This document shows, in pieces, positions 47,999 to 57,171 of a stretch of 64,000 nucleotides of DNA. The notes beneath the pieces are model-generated. The model worked only from the letters and a program-made list of their open reading frames with translations. It had not been told where the DNA came from and ran no database searches. The stretch spans positions 62,001 through 126,000 of the forward strand of contig NZ_JBJGED010000004.1 in assembly GCF_045062745.1 (NCBI RefSeq). Reading direction: 5' to 3'. The first letter of the stretch is position 1, and the number at the start of each line of letters is the position of its first letter. Source of the DNA: Paenibacillus_AA sp045062745 (GTDB lineage: Bacteria; Bacillota; Bacilli; Paenibacillales; NBRC-103111). The position numbers were made by a program, and so were the translations under genes.

Positions 47999-48666
47999 TC
48001 GATGATGTACCCCATTCCTTTGCGCGTGCCGATGAACTCGTCCAACCCCAATTGAGCGATTTTGCGCCGCAGCCGGTTCACGTTCACGGTCAGCGTGTTG
48101 TCGTCGACGAACTGCTCGTCGTTCCACAGTACCTGCATCAGGTCGTCCCGGGAGACGATCTTCCCTGCATTTCGCATCAAGGTCTGAAGGATGATGAATT
48201 CATTCCGGGACAGCTCGGCGGTCTGCCCGCCAACCTGGACGGTCGAATTGGACAAGTGAAACACGAGCTGGCCGTGGGTGAGCTGCAGGCTCTCGTCCTG
48301 GTACGTGTAGTTGCGGCGCAGCAGCGCGCTCACTTTGGCGACGAGCACGCCCAGATCGAACGGCTTCTGCACGTAATCGTCTGCGCCCATATTGATCGCC
48401 ATGATGACGTCCATATTCTGATTTCGGGACGAGAGGAAGATGATCGGCACCTTCGAGACCGACCGGATCTGATTGCACCAGTAGTAGCCGTCGAACAGCG
48501 GCAAATTAACGTCGAGCAGCACCAGGTGCGGCTGGGTTCGGGTAAAGTCGTTCAGCACATGCTCGAATTCGGTCACCTCGATGACCTCGTATTGCCACTT
48601 CCGCAGCGTATCGGCTACGATTTGCCTAATTTTCTTGTCATCTTCCACGATTAGGATGCGAAACAT
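47995..48666 (-). CDS. BceR-type OmpR-family response regulator
   Basis: About 223 residues. The receiver has ILIVEDDKKIRQI, the acceptor Asp in LVLLDVNLPLFDG, FLSSR and YVQKPFDL. The C-terminal winged helix-turn-helix ends in TVNVNRLRRKIAQLG and GTRKGMGYII. It should be phosphorylated by the coupled BceS-type kinase and bind the inverted repeat at 44111-44126 to induce the transporter. ATG 48666 with GGAGGA upstream is the start. In Bacillus the regulator genes usually lie upstream and codirectional with bceAB; here they converge. Confidence 0.92.
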   Translation of the reverse strand: MFRILIVEDDKKIRQIVADTLRKWQYEVIEVTEFEHVLNDFTRTQPHLVLLDVNLPLFDGYYWCNQIRSVSKVPIIFLSSRNQNMDVIMAINMGADDYVQKPFDLGVLVAKVSALLRRNYTYQDESLQLTHGQLVFHLSNSTVQVGGQTAELSRNEFIILQTLMRNAGKIVSRDDLMQVLWNDEQFVDDNTLTVNVNRLRRKIAQLGLDEFIGTRKGMGYIIE

Positions 48667-48759
48667 AAGGATTCCTCCGACTCCGCGAGGGAAAGGTTCT
48701 TGTGTCATTATACCAGATGAGCCGCGCTGGGAAACGGTGGAGCATCCCTGCTCCCGCAT

Positions 48760-48818
48760 TTGTTCGGGCAAGCGAGGAATGGTATTATGTAAGGATGAGG
48801 GGAAAGGAAACCTTTCCC
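48760..48818 (+). promoter_or_regulatory. promoter and leader hairpin of the MFS exporter
   Basis: TTGTTC (48760-48765), 17 bases, TATTAT (48783-48788). Just after, GGGAAAGG-AAA-CCTTTCCC (48800-48818) is a perfect 8-bp hairpin ending eight bases before the Shine-Dalgarno sequence AAAGGAGG. It could act as operator or leader structure. Confidence 0.6.
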
Positions 48819-48839
48819 ATAGATAAAGGAGGAGCTGGA

Positions 48840-50291
48840 GTGAACGTTTCGTCGGATGCAAGTGCATCCAAAGATTTAAGTGGGATCAAAAGGGGGCCGA
48901 TCGTAGCGGCGCTCGTGATCGGCGCGTTCGTGGCGATCTTGAACGAGACGCTGCTCAACATCGCGTTCCCGGATTTGATGCAGGAATTCGGCGTCTTGCC
49001 CGCGACGATTCAATGGCTCTCCACGGCCTATATGCTCGTGATCGGGATTCTCGTGCCGGTGACCGCCTTGCTGCAGCAATGGTTCACCACTAGACAAATG
49101 TTTTTATCGGCTATGATCTTGTTCCTAATCGGGACGATTATTTGCGGAGTAGCTCCGGTCTTCAGCGTGCTGCTCACCGGGCGGGTCGTGCAAGCGCTCG
49201 GAACCGGGCTCATGCTGCCGGTTATGATGAACACGATTCTCGTCATTTTCCCGCCTGAGAAGCGCGGGGGCGCGATGGGGATGATCGGGCTCGTCATCAT
49301 GTTCGGTCCTGCCATCGGGCCGACGCTCGCCGGTTTGATCATCGACCAGCTCGATTGGCGCTGGTTGTTTTATCTCGTCATTCCGCTCGCGGCGTTCTCG
49401 GTCATTTTCGCCGCGACGTATTTGCGCAATGTCTCGGATATTACGAAGCCGAAGGTGGACATTCTGGCGATCATCCTCTCCAGCATCGCGTTCGGCGGCA
49501 TCGTCTATGGGTTCTCCAAAGCGGGCGAAGGCTCATGGTCGGCACCCGAGGTCGTCTGGACGATCGTGGTCGGCAGCATCTCCCTGGTGCTCTTCGTCGT
49601 GCGCCTGCTTACAGTGAAGGAGCCGATCCTGGATCTGCGCGCGTTCAAGTACCCGATGTTCACGCTGGTGACGATCATGATGCTCGTGCTCATGATGACG
49701 CTGTTCTCCACGATGATCCTGCTGCCGCTCTTCCTGCAAACCGCGCTAATGATGACTGCGTTCAAGGCGGGCTTGACGCTGATGCCGGGCGGGATCATCA
49801 ACGGAATCATGGCGCCGATCTCCGGCAAGCTGTTCGACAAATTCGGCCCACGGGTGCTCGTCATCCCAGGGCTAATTCTCGTTCTGCTTGCCGTGTGGCT
49901 GTTCACCGGCATCACCGTCGACACCTCCGCCGGCTATGTCGTGACGCTCCATATCATCTTGCTCATCGGGATCTCGCTCGTGATGATGCCGGCGCAAACG
50001 ACGGGGCTGAACGAGCTGCCGCGTCATCTGTATCCGCACGGCACGGCGATCCTGAACACGCTGCAGCAGGTCGCCGGCGCGATCGGCACAGCGTTGTTCA
50101 TCAGCATCATGTCCGCCGGGACGAAGGATTACATGGCCACGACGCCGAATCCGACCGAGGCCGGCGGTCTCGTCGCGGGGCTGCATGATGCGTTCCTGGT
50201 CGGGTTCTTCGTTGGCCTGGTGGCGCTCGTCCTCGGGTTCTTCATCAAGCGCGTCCAGGCGCCTAAGGAAGAGCAGAAGCAAGCGGCGTAA
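48840..50291 (+). CDS. MFS multidrug exporter, DHA2 (LmrB-like) family
   Basis: About 483 residues with 14 predicted helices. Motif A appears as LLQQWFTTRQMFLSAMILF; motif C-like VIMFGPAIGPTLAGLIIDQL matches drug:proton antiporters of the EmrB/LmrB group. GTG 48840 with AAAGGAGGAG six bases upstream is the start; the longer frame upstream covers the promoter and hairpin. Substrates may be lincosamide- or puromycin-like compounds by analogy only. A truncated copy of its first 80 residues lies at 490-774. It follows the Bce-type regulators divergently, which may place it in the same stress response. Confidence 0.88.
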   Translation: MNVSSDASASKDLSGIKRGPIVAALVIGAFVAILNETLLNIAFPDLMQEFGVLPATIQWLSTAYMLVIGILVPVTALLQQWFTTRQMFLSAMILFLIGTIICGVAPVFSVLLTGRVVQALGTGLMLPVMMNTILVIFPPEKRGGAMGMIGLVIMFGPAIGPTLAGLIIDQLDWRWLFYLVIPLAAFSVIFAATYLRNVSDITKPKVDILAIILSSIAFGGIVYGFSKAGEGSWSAPEVVWTIVVGSISLVLFVVRLLTVKEPILDLRAFKYPMFTLVTIMMLVLMMTLFSTMILLPLFLQTALMMTAFKAGLTLMPGGIINGIMAPISGKLFDKFGPRVLVIPGLILVLLAVWLFTGITVDTSAGYVVTLHIILLIGISLVMMPAQTTGLNELPRHLYPHGTAILNTLQQVAGAIGTALFISIMSAGTKDYMATTPNPTEAGGLVAGLHDAFLVGFFVGLVALVLGFFIKRVQAPKEEQKQAA

Positions 50292-50302
50292 TATCGAATG
50301 AG

Positions 50303-50327
50303 GCACCCAGTTTGGGTGCTTTTTTTC
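50303..50327 (+). terminator. terminator of the MFS exporter gene
   Basis: GCACCCA-GTT-TGGGTGC followed by eight T. The 190 bases that follow, up to cysJ, hold no gene and no recognisable S-box or T-box; they must contain the cysJ promoter. Confidence 0.92.
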
Positions 50328-50517
50328 GTTTTCTATCCAAGATCAGGAAATGTCGAAAAAAGCAGTTCAATTTATCACCGCAACTTATAAATGCTATAAA
50401 ATCATTTGTATTGTGACTCACGGCCAGGCATGGTACCTTTAAGGAATCAATGTCGCTAATTGTAATCAGAATTATCGGAATTTCTTCTAAGCTAATCGAG
50501 CGAGGTGTGTTAGGTTC

Positions 50518-52344
50518 ATGCTTCAAGTAACGAACAGTCCGTTTCAGCAAGACCAAGTGGATTTGCTTAACCGCTTGTTGCCTACGCTGACGGAAGGACA
50601 GAAAATCTGGTTGAGCGGGTATTTGGCCGCTCTCCATAGTGCAGGATCGGCAGCGGGGGCCCCGGCTCCGCAAGCGGTACCGGTTGCCGGCGCGCCGGCG
50701 GTTTCCCGCGAGGTGACGGTGCTCTTCGGCTCGCAGACCGGCAACAGCCAAAAGCTGGCGAAGAAGCTGTCCGGTCAGCTGCAGGAGCAAGGCTTCCAAG
50801 TGACGGTTTCTTCGATGATCGATTTCAAAACGAATACGCTCAAGAAGGTTCAGAACTTGTTCGTGGTCGTCAGCACGCATGGCGAAGGCGATCCGCCGGA
50901 CAATGCGATCTCCTTCTACGAGTTCCTGCATAGCAAGCGGGCACCCCAATTGGAGGGGATGTCGTTCTCCGTCCTGTCCTTGGGCGATACGTCGTACGAA
51001 TTCTTCTGCAAGACCGGCAAGGACTTCGATCAGCGCTTGGAGGAGCTGGGTGCCAAGCGCATCGCTCCGCGCGTCGACTGCGACGTGGACTTCGACGAGC
51101 TGGCCGGCAAGTGGATCGCGAGCGTCGTCGAGTCCCTCGGCCAGGCAACGGCCGGCGGCTCGGTTAGCGCTGCTGCAGCCGTTAGCGTCTCCCCGACTTC
51201 GGCGGGCGCGGCATCCGAGTATTCGCGGTCGAATCCGCTGCAAGCGGTCGTGCTGGAGAATCTGAACCTGAACGGACGCGGATCGGACCGCGAGACGCGC
51301 CATCTGGAGATCTCCCTGGAGGACTCCAATCTCCAGTACGAGGCGGGCGACAGCCTGGGGATCTATCCCCAGAATCATCCTCGCCTCGTCGAGGAGCTGA
51401 TCGCGGCGATGGAATGGAACCCGGATGAGCGGGTACCGCTCCCTAAGAGCACCGAAGAGGTGCCGCTGAAGGAAGCGCTGACGAGCCATTACGAGATCAC
51501 CGTGCTGACGAAGCCGCTGCTCGAGCAGGCGGCGGAGCTCGCTCCGCACAGCGGACTAGGCGAGCTGCTCGCGCCAGGACGGGAGCAAGAGCTGCGGGAG
51601 TACCTCAAGGGACGGGATCTGCTTGATCTGGTCCAGGATTATGATCTCGTGGGCGTATCGGCGCAACTGTTCGTCGCGATTCTGCGGAAGCTGCCGGCTC
51701 GCCTCTACTCGATCGCGAGCAGCCCGAAGGCGTACCCGGGCGAGGTGCACCTGACGATTCGCAAGGTGCATTACGAATCGTACGGCCGTGTCCGGTACGG
51801 CGTCTGCTCGACGTTCGTATCGGAGCGGCTGAAGGCCGGCGAGCCATTGCCGGTCTTCGTGCAGGAGAATCCGAACTTCAAGCTGCCGGCGAATCCGGAC
51901 ACGCCGATCATCATGATCGGCCCGGGCACGGGTGTGGCTCCGTTCCGAGCATTCCTAGGCGAGCGGGAGGAGACGGGGGCTGAGGGCAAGTCGTGGCTGT
52001 TCTACGGCGATCAGCATTTCGCCTCGGACTTCCTGTACCAGATCGACTGGCAGCGCTGGCTGAAGGACGGCGTACTGACGCGTATGGACGTCGCCTTCTC
52101 GCGCGATACGGACCGGAAGATCTACGTCCAGCATCGGATGCTGGAGAAGAGCAAGGACTTGTACCAATGGCTGCAGGAGGGCGCGGTCGTCTACGTCTGC
52201 GGGGATGAGAAGAAGATGGCGCATGACGTTCATGCGGCGCTTCTCACGATTCTGCGGCAGGAAGGCGGCCTAAGCGAAGAGGAAGCGGCCGAGTACATGA
52301 CGAAGATGCAGCAGGAGAAGCGCTATCAACGGGACGTTTACTAG
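50518..52344 (+). CDS. cysJ: NADPH-sulfite reductase flavoprotein (alpha) subunit
   Basis: A 608-residue cytoplasmic diflavin reductase. An N-terminal extension (~1-60) precedes the flavodoxin domain (VLFGSQTGNSQKLAKKLSGQ; VVSTHGEGDPPDNAISFYEF), then the FAD domain (RLYSIASSPKAYPGEVHLTI; GVCSTFVSERL) and the NADPH domain (MIGPGTGVAPFRAFLGERE; YVCGDEKKMAHDV), ending in the family's Tyr. It passes electrons from NADPH to the siroheme subunit encoded next, reducing sulfite to sulfide for cysteine synthesis. GCGAGGTGTG precedes the ATG. Confidence 0.95.
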   Translation: MLQVTNSPFQQDQVDLLNRLLPTLTEGQKIWLSGYLAALHSAGSAAGAPAPQAVPVAGAPAVSREVTVLFGSQTGNSQKLAKKLSGQLQEQGFQVTVSSMIDFKTNTLKKVQNLFVVVSTHGEGDPPDNAISFYEFLHSKRAPQLEGMSFSVLSLGDTSYEFFCKTGKDFDQRLEELGAKRIAPRVDCDVDFDELAGKWIASVVESLGQATAGGSVSAAAAVSVSPTSAGAASEYSRSNPLQAVVLENLNLNGRGSDRETRHLEISLEDSNLQYEAGDSLGIYPQNHPRLVEELIAAMEWNPDERVPLPKSTEEVPLKEALTSHYEITVLTKPLLEQAAELAPHSGLGELLAPGREQELREYLKGRDLLDLVQDYDLVGVSAQLFVAILRKLPARLYSIASSPKAYPGEVHLTIRKVHYESYGRVRYGVCSTFVSERLKAGEPLPVFVQENPNFKLPANPDTPIIMIGPGTGVAPFRAFLGEREETGAEGKSWLFYGDQHFASDFLYQIDWQRWLKDGVLTRMDVAFSRDTDRKIYVQHRMLEKSKDLYQWLQEGAVVYVCGDEKKMAHDVHAALLTILRQEGGLSEEEAAEYMTKMQQEKRYQRDVY

Positions 52345-52369
52345 AAATTAGAATTTATAAATCCGGGGT

Positions 52370-52427
52370 CCCCGCAAAGTAATCGGAATAAACTTCGAGG
52401 GGCCGACGTCACTTTGTGGGGTTTCTT
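52370..52427 (+). terminator. attenuator-like hairpin between cysJ and cysI
   Basis: CCCCGCAAAGT (52370-52380) and ACTTTGTGGGG (52411-52421) pair over 11 bp with one G-U, followed by TTTCTT. It lies inside the operon, so it probably reduces read-through or protects the cysJ mRNA 3' end. The sequence has the look of a dispersed hairpin unit. Confidence 0.6.
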
Positions 52428-52463
52428 AATCCGGAGGGCTAAGATAGCAAGGAGGCCAAAAGC

Positions 52464-54185
52464 ATGTCAGACAACAACTTAGTGTCGCCGAACAGCGCGC
52501 CGCATAGCGACGTAGAGGCGATCAAGCGCAGAAGCGATTATTTGCGGGGCACGCTCTCGGAATCGCTCCAGGACCAGATTACGGGTTCGATCTCCGAGGA
52601 CGACAACCGCTTGATGAAGTTCCACGGCAGCTACATGCAGGATGACCGGGATGTCCGGAACGAGCGGAACAAGCAGAAGCTCGAGCCCGCTTACCAATTC
52701 ATGGTGCGGGTACGGGCGCCGGGCGGCATCGTCACGCCGGAGCAATGGCTGATGATGGATCGCATCTCACAGAAGTATGCCAACGGCACGATTCGGCTGA
52801 CGACGCGGCAATCGTTCCAGCTGCACGGCGTGATCAAGTGGAACATGAAGTCCGTCATCCAGCAGGTGAACGACGAGCTGCTGACGACGCTGGCGGCGTG
52901 CGGCGACGTGAACCGCAACGTCATGTGCAACCCGAATCCGTACCAATCGGAAGTACACGAGCAGGTGTACGAGTGGGCGCAAAAGCTGAGCACCTACCTC
53001 GAGCCGCAGACCCGTGCGTATCATGAAATTTGGCTGGACGAAGAAAAGGTCGTCGACAGCCGCGACGGAGTAGAGCAAGAGCCGATCTACGGCCCGGTCT
53101 ACCTCCCGCGCAAGTTCAAGATAGGCATCGCCGTCCCTCCGGCCAACGAAGTCGACGTGTTCTCCCAGGATCTCGGCTTCATCGCGATTCACGAGAACGG
53201 TCGCCTCTTGGGCTTCAATGTTGTAGTTGGCGGCGGCATGGGCATGTCGCACGGCGATCCGAAGACGTATCCGCAGGTTGCGCGTACGATCGGATTCATC
53301 GTGCCGGAGCAGCTCCTGGAAGTCGCGGAGAAGACCGTCACCATCCAGCGGGATTACGGCGACCGGGCGGTGCGGAAGCACGCGCGGTTCAAATATACGA
53401 TCGACGATCGCGGCATCGAGTGGTTCATCGACGAGCTGCAGCAGCGGATCGGCTGGAAGCTGCAAGAAGCCCGCGCGTATACGTTCGAGCACAATGGCGA
53501 CCGGTATGGCTGGGTGAAGGGCAGCAACAACAAGTGGCACTTCACGATGTTCATCCAGAACGGACGCGTGAAGGACGAGAAGGGCTACCCGCTCTTGACC
53601 GGCTTGCGCGAGATCGCGAAGGTTCATACGGGCGATTTCCGCCTCACGCCGAACCAGAACCTCATCATCGGGAACGTCACCAGCCAGAAGAAGAAAAAGA
53701 TCGAGCAGCTGATCGAAACGTACGGGCTGATGGACGGCTCGAACCAATCCGGGCTGCGGAGAAATTCGCTCGCTTGCGTCGCCCTGCCGACGTGCGGCCT
53801 GGCGATGGCCGAGTCGGAGCGGTACTTGCCTACGCTGATCGACAAGCTGGAAGGGATCCTGGACGAAGCCGGCCTGCGCGAAGAAGAGATCGTCATCCGG
53901 ATGACCGGGTGCCCGAACGGCTGCGCCCGCCCGATGCTGGCGGAAGTCTCGTTCATCGGCAAGGCGCCGGGCAAGTACAACATGTACCTGGGCGGCGGGT
54001 TCGCCGGCCAGCGGCTCAATAAGCTGTATCGCGAGAACATCGGCGAGGCCGATATCCTGAACGAGCTGCGCCCGATCCTGAACCGCTATGCGAAGGAACG
54101 GAACGATGGCGAACACTTCGGCGACTTCTGCATTCGCGCCGGCTACGTGAAGGAAGTTCGCTCGGGCCTGGATTTCCACGATTAA
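52464..54185 (+). CDS. cysI: sulfite reductase hemoprotein (beta) subunit
   Basis: A 573-residue siroheme/[4Fe-4S] protein that reduces sulfite to sulfide with six electrons from CysJ. Siroheme and substrate Arg/Lys are in QSFQLHGVIKWNMKSVIQ and VVGGGMGMSHGDP. The cluster ligands are CVALPTCGLAMAESERYLP (Cys-x5-Cys) and MTGCPNGCARPMLAEVSF (Cys-x3-Cys). The length is normal for bacterial CysI. AAGGAGG precedes the ATG. It is cotranscribed with cysJ across an internal hairpin and ends with a strong terminator. Confidence 0.96.
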   Translation: MSDNNLVSPNSAPHSDVEAIKRRSDYLRGTLSESLQDQITGSISEDDNRLMKFHGSYMQDDRDVRNERNKQKLEPAYQFMVRVRAPGGIVTPEQWLMMDRISQKYANGTIRLTTRQSFQLHGVIKWNMKSVIQQVNDELLTTLAACGDVNRNVMCNPNPYQSEVHEQVYEWAQKLSTYLEPQTRAYHEIWLDEEKVVDSRDGVEQEPIYGPVYLPRKFKIGIAVPPANEVDVFSQDLGFIAIHENGRLLGFNVVVGGGMGMSHGDPKTYPQVARTIGFIVPEQLLEVAEKTVTIQRDYGDRAVRKHARFKYTIDDRGIEWFIDELQQRIGWKLQEARAYTFEHNGDRYGWVKGSNNKWHFTMFIQNGRVKDEKGYPLLTGLREIAKVHTGDFRLTPNQNLIIGNVTSQKKKKIEQLIETYGLMDGSNQSGLRRNSLACVALPTCGLAMAESERYLPTLIDKLEGILDEAGLREEEIVIRMTGCPNGCARPMLAEVSFIGKAPGKYNMYLGGGFAGQRLNKLYRENIGEADILNELRPILNRYAKERNDGEHFGDFCIRAGYVKEVRSGLDFHD

Positions 54186-54233
54186 TTGCACGGTTAGCAG
54201 TAGGAAACCGATTACGCTACGGATAGTAGTCAG

Positions 54234-54280
54234 CGACGGTACCGCGAGGTAGTACTTAACCTCGCCGGGCCGTCGTTTTT
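54234..54280 (+). terminator. terminator of cysJI
   Basis: CGACGG..CGCGAGGT pairs with ACCTCGC..CCGTCG with a small internal mismatch, followed by TTTTTG. Confidence 0.9.
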
Positions 54281-54282
54281 GT

Positions 54283-54311
54283 TTTACAGTCCAAGGAAAC
54301 TGAGGTAATCT
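54283..54311 (+). promoter_or_regulatory. promoter of the ABC/GNAT/peptide operon
   Basis: TTTACA (54283-54288), 17 bases, TAATCT (54306-54311). Transcription would begin near 54318, just upstream of the Shine-Dalgarno sequence AAGGCGGG, and this supports the TTG 54337 start. Confidence 0.55.
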
Positions 54312-54336
54312 AGGGGTATTGGAAGGCGGGATCTCA

Positions 54337-56481
54337 TTGCAGTTCATACGAGCTATGTTGCGCCATTTTTCCCCTCATAAGGGCCTGCTCGCCCTTGTCG
54401 TTCTTAGCATCTTGATCGAAGTGGCTTATGCGGTGGCGACACCCGTGAGCCTGCAATATATGGTGGATAACGCTTTAACGCCCAAGGACTTTCGGGTGTT
54501 CGTCCTGATCATGGGAATCCTGCTCGTCGGCGGAATCCTGAATATCGCGGCCAACGCCAGCGGCGACTACGCGACCGGCCGACTCAGCGGCGAAATCATC
54601 CGGAAGCTGAGGATGGAGCTGTTCCAGCATGTGCAGCGAATGCCCTTCTCCTTCTTCCGACGCTATCAGGTAGGGGATCTGGTCACCCGGTTCGACTCCG
54701 ACATGGCTTCCATGGAGGGAACAATCCGCAGCACAACGCCGTTCTTCCTGAGGGAAACGTTCGTCATCCTGCTCGGGCTCGGCATGCTGTTCACCATCGA
54801 ATGGAAGCTGACGCTCGCCATGGTGGTCGGTTCCTCGCTGATTTACGTGGGCCCCCGGTTGTTACAGGGCCGGGCGGAATCGGCCAACCGGGGCTATAGG
54901 GGAGCCCAGGAGCGGTTCTCCAACACGATCGCTGAGATGGCCAAAGGGCATGCGACGATCAAGGGCCTGCATCAGCAGCCGCAGTTCAGGGAGCGGGCGC
55001 GGAGGCAGATTCAGGAGATGTTCGCCTTCGGCCTGAAGCTGCATGTCACCAACGCCTTGCTGACGAGACTGCCGCTAACGGCCTTGCTGCTGCTGAACGG
55101 CATCATGATGGGCTTTGGCGGGTACTTGATCTTCCACGACGAGCTGACCGTGGGCGGCTTCATGGCGTTCTTAACGCTGTTCATCAGCATAGGGCAGTCG
55201 AGCTCCAACATGGGGTATCTGATCCCGAATCTGATCGAGTCCGGCGTAAGCTTCCGGCGCGTAGGCGAGCTGCTGGAGCAGGCGCCAGCTCCGGAGCCGG
55301 ATCACCCGAGTGAGCTGCGGGCCGTTCCGCCCACTGTGCAGATGGAGCGGGTCACCTTCGGGTATACCGAGGCCGCGAATCAGCTGACTGAGGTGAGCGT
55401 CCGGATTGCCGCAGGCACCTATGTCGCGTTCGTCGGGACGAGCGGCTCCGGCAAAAGTACGGCGCTTCAGCTTCTGTATCGGTTTTATGAGCCCCGGCAA
55501 GGGACCATCACGATTGGCGGTCATGCCCTCAGCTCCGTCAGCGAAGCCTCGCTGCGCAGCGTGGCTACGATGGTAAGCCAGGAGACGTTCCTCTTCAACG
55601 CCTCGATTCGGGACAATCTGCTTCTCGGCCGGACCGACGTCACCGAGGCGGAGATGATCGCGGCGGCGAAGCAGGCGAAAATTCACGATGTCATCGCCCA
55701 ATGGCCGGAAGGCTATGACACGTGGGTGCATGCGGAGGGCGGCTCGTTGTCCGGCGGGGAGCGCCAGCGCCTCGCCATTGCCCGCGCGCTGCTCCGGCAG
55801 CCGAAGCTGCTACTGCTCGACGAGGTGACATCGGCGCTCGACCCGGTGACGGAGGCGGACATCAATGCGCTGATCCTGCAGCTCCGTTCACACGCCACGA
55901 TCCTCTCAGTCACCCACCGGCTGGCTTCGGTGGTAAGCGCCGATCAGATCTACGTCTTCCAAGAGGGCCGCATCGTCGAATCCGGCACCCATCCGGAGCT
56001 GCTGCAGCGGGAGGGCCTCTATGCCCGGCTGTGGATGAAGCAGCATGGGTTCCAGCTGTCCTCCGACGGGCTGCATGCGAGCGTGGAAGGGGAGCGCCTG
56101 GCCCGGCTTCCGTTCTTCGAAGGAATCGAGCTCCCACTGCTGCAGGGGATCGCCGAGTTGTTCACCACGGAAGTGTGCCAAGAGGGCGACGTCATCGTAC
56201 GCGAGGGAGAAGAAGGCCACAAGTTCTACATCATCGTGCGCGGTCAGTTCGAGATCCTGAGGCGCACCGGGGGAGAGGGCTTGAAGCGGGTCGCCCTGCT
56301 GGAGGACGGCGACCACTTCGGCGAAATCGCACTGTTACGGGGCATCCCACGGACGGCAACTGTGAAGGCCGTAGGGCCTTCGGTGCTGCTGGCCATGAGG
56401 CGGGAAGCCTTCCATCAGCTGACCGTGGAATATCCGCAAATTAACCAGCTCTTAGAGCGTTCTCTGGAACAGCGTATGTAA
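54337..56481 (+). CDS. ABC exporter with C-terminal cyclic-nucleotide-binding domain
   Basis: About 714 residues, a half-transporter of the MsbA/LmrA type. The membrane domain (~1-310, six helices) starts LLALVVLSILIEVAYAVATP. The ATPase has Walker A GTSGSGKST (~366), LSGGERQRLAIARALL and Walker B LLLLDEVTSALD. Residues ~588-700 form a cNMP-binding fold (VIVREGEEGHKFYIIVRGQF, DHFGEIALLRGIPRTATV). No N-terminal C39 peptidase is present. The cNMP phosphate-binding cassette is present as FGEIALLRGIPRTATV. TTG 54337 has AAGGCGGG upstream; the earlier TTG 54319 coincides with the predicted transcription start. Followed by a GNAT-like protein, a short peptide and a second GNAT-like protein, it is likely the exporter of that cassette. 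Confidence 0.85.
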   Translation: MQFIRAMLRHFSPHKGLLALVVLSILIEVAYAVATPVSLQYMVDNALTPKDFRVFVLIMGILLVGGILNIAANASGDYATGRLSGEIIRKLRMELFQHVQRMPFSFFRRYQVGDLVTRFDSDMASMEGTIRSTTPFFLRETFVILLGLGMLFTIEWKLTLAMVVGSSLIYVGPRLLQGRAESANRGYRGAQERFSNTIAEMAKGHATIKGLHQQPQFRERARRQIQEMFAFGLKLHVTNALLTRLPLTALLLLNGIMMGFGGYLIFHDELTVGGFMAFLTLFISIGQSSSNMGYLIPNLIESGVSFRRVGELLEQAPAPEPDHPSELRAVPPTVQMERVTFGYTEAANQLTEVSVRIAAGTYVAFVGTSGSGKSTALQLLYRFYEPRQGTITIGGHALSSVSEASLRSVATMVSQETFLFNASIRDNLLLGRTDVTEAEMIAAAKQAKIHDVIAQWPEGYDTWVHAEGGSLSGGERQRLAIARALLRQPKLLLLDEVTSALDPVTEADINALILQLRSHATILSVTHRLASVVSADQIYVFQEGRIVESGTHPELLQREGLYARLWMKQHGFQLSSDGLHASVEGERLARLPFFEGIELPLLQGIAELFTTEVCQEGDVIVREGEEGHKFYIIVRGQFEILRRTGGEGLKRVALLEDGDHFGEIALLRGIPRTATVKAVGPSVLLAMRREAFHQLTVEYPQINQLLERSLEQRM

Positions 56482-56513
56482 CCCTCGACTGGATAAGGGA
56501 AGGAGGTCGCACA

Positions 56514-57029
56514 ATGAAGGTTCCGTTTCAACGAGCCACGGCCGATGAAGAACTGGCGAAGATCAGTTTATTCATGCTGAAGCATAAGAGCGACTTTAAT
56601 CCCGCCTTCACGACCCTGGACATGTTAGAACAGCTGTATACCAACATGACGCAAGGGTATTTGCACTATGCGATGACGGAAGAAGGCCGCGTCGTGGTTG
56701 CCGGGGCCTATTATCATGGAACCCCAGAGAAACAATTCGCCGACCGGCACGTGGTCTTTATCGATTACGTTATCCTGGACCCCGCTTATCGGGGGACGAC
56801 CCTGTTCCTCCAGAGCCTCCAGCATATTGTAGGGTGGGTCCGGGAAGCGCATCCGGAAGCGACGGAGCTTCGATTGAAAGCGATGTCGGACAATCTCCGG
56901 GTGTGCCGATTGTATGGGAAGTTCGTTCAACCTAGCTATAAGGAAGACACTCCGTACGGTGAAATGACGGTGTTTTGTGAAAATATTAACCAAATTGTGG
57001 CTATCTTAAAAAAATTTGATCGTTTATAA
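56514..57029 (+). CDS. GNAT-like acyltransferase, copy 1
   Basis: A 171-residue protein. FADRHVVFIDYVILDPAYRG TTLFLQSLQHIV spans the beta-4/alpha-3 region of a GNAT fold, but the pyrophosphate loop is YRGTTLF rather than Q/R-x-x-G-x-G/A. RLKAMSDNLRVCRLYGKFVQ keeps the Asn and RLYGKF segment typical of the family. It aligns along its length with the protein encoded at 57171 (shared VV-AG, GT, DRH, L-P-YR-T-LF, SL, KF). An acyl transfer role is inferred; the acyl donor could differ from acetyl-CoA. AAGGAGG precedes the ATG, 32 bases after the exporter gene. Confidence 0.7.
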   Translation: MKVPFQRATADEELAKISLFMLKHKSDFNPAFTTLDMLEQLYTNMTQGYLHYAMTEEGRVVVAGAYYHGTPEKQFADRHVVFIDYVILDPAYRGTTLFLQSLQHIVGWVREAHPEATELRLKAMSDNLRVCRLYGKFVQPSYKEDTPYGEMTVFCENINQIVAILKKFDRL

Positions 57030-57069
57030 TGTAAGAGTAAGGAAAATCGGACGAAAGGGGGAAGGGGCT

Positions 57070-57171
57070 ATGGCATTAATACCTCCAAGGAATGAAATTA
57101 AAAAAGGCAGCGGTTTCGGCAGAATTGTGACGTTGAACGACTCCTTGCGTACCCAACTCGCAACGAAATAA
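57070..57171 (+). CDS. 33-residue peptide, candidate modified-peptide precursor
   Basis: ATG 57070 follows an extreme purine-rich ribosome-binding region (GAAAGGGGGAAGGGG). The product reads MALIPPRNEIKKGSGFGR and then IVTLNDSLRTQLATK. It is basic, has no Cys and no signal peptide, and carries a Lys-Lys and a Gly/Ser/Phe-rich centre. Its stop and the next start overlap as TAATG (57169-57173), and the next gene has no ribosome-binding site of its own, so the peptide is surely translated if that gene is. Its place between two GNAT-like genes and behind an exporter suggests it is their substrate or product, but it might also be a leader only. Confidence 0.65.
   Translation: MALIPPRNEIKKGSGFGRIVTLNDSLRTQLATK

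Noticed and set aside
50328..50517. possible SAM (S-box) riboswitch before cysJ
   Set aside because: None of the conserved S-box helices or the usual start sequence is visible, and no terminator sits close to the start codon.
54337..56481. C39-peptidase bacteriocin exporter
   Set aside because: The N-terminus goes straight into the first membrane helix, with no Cys/His peptidase domain.
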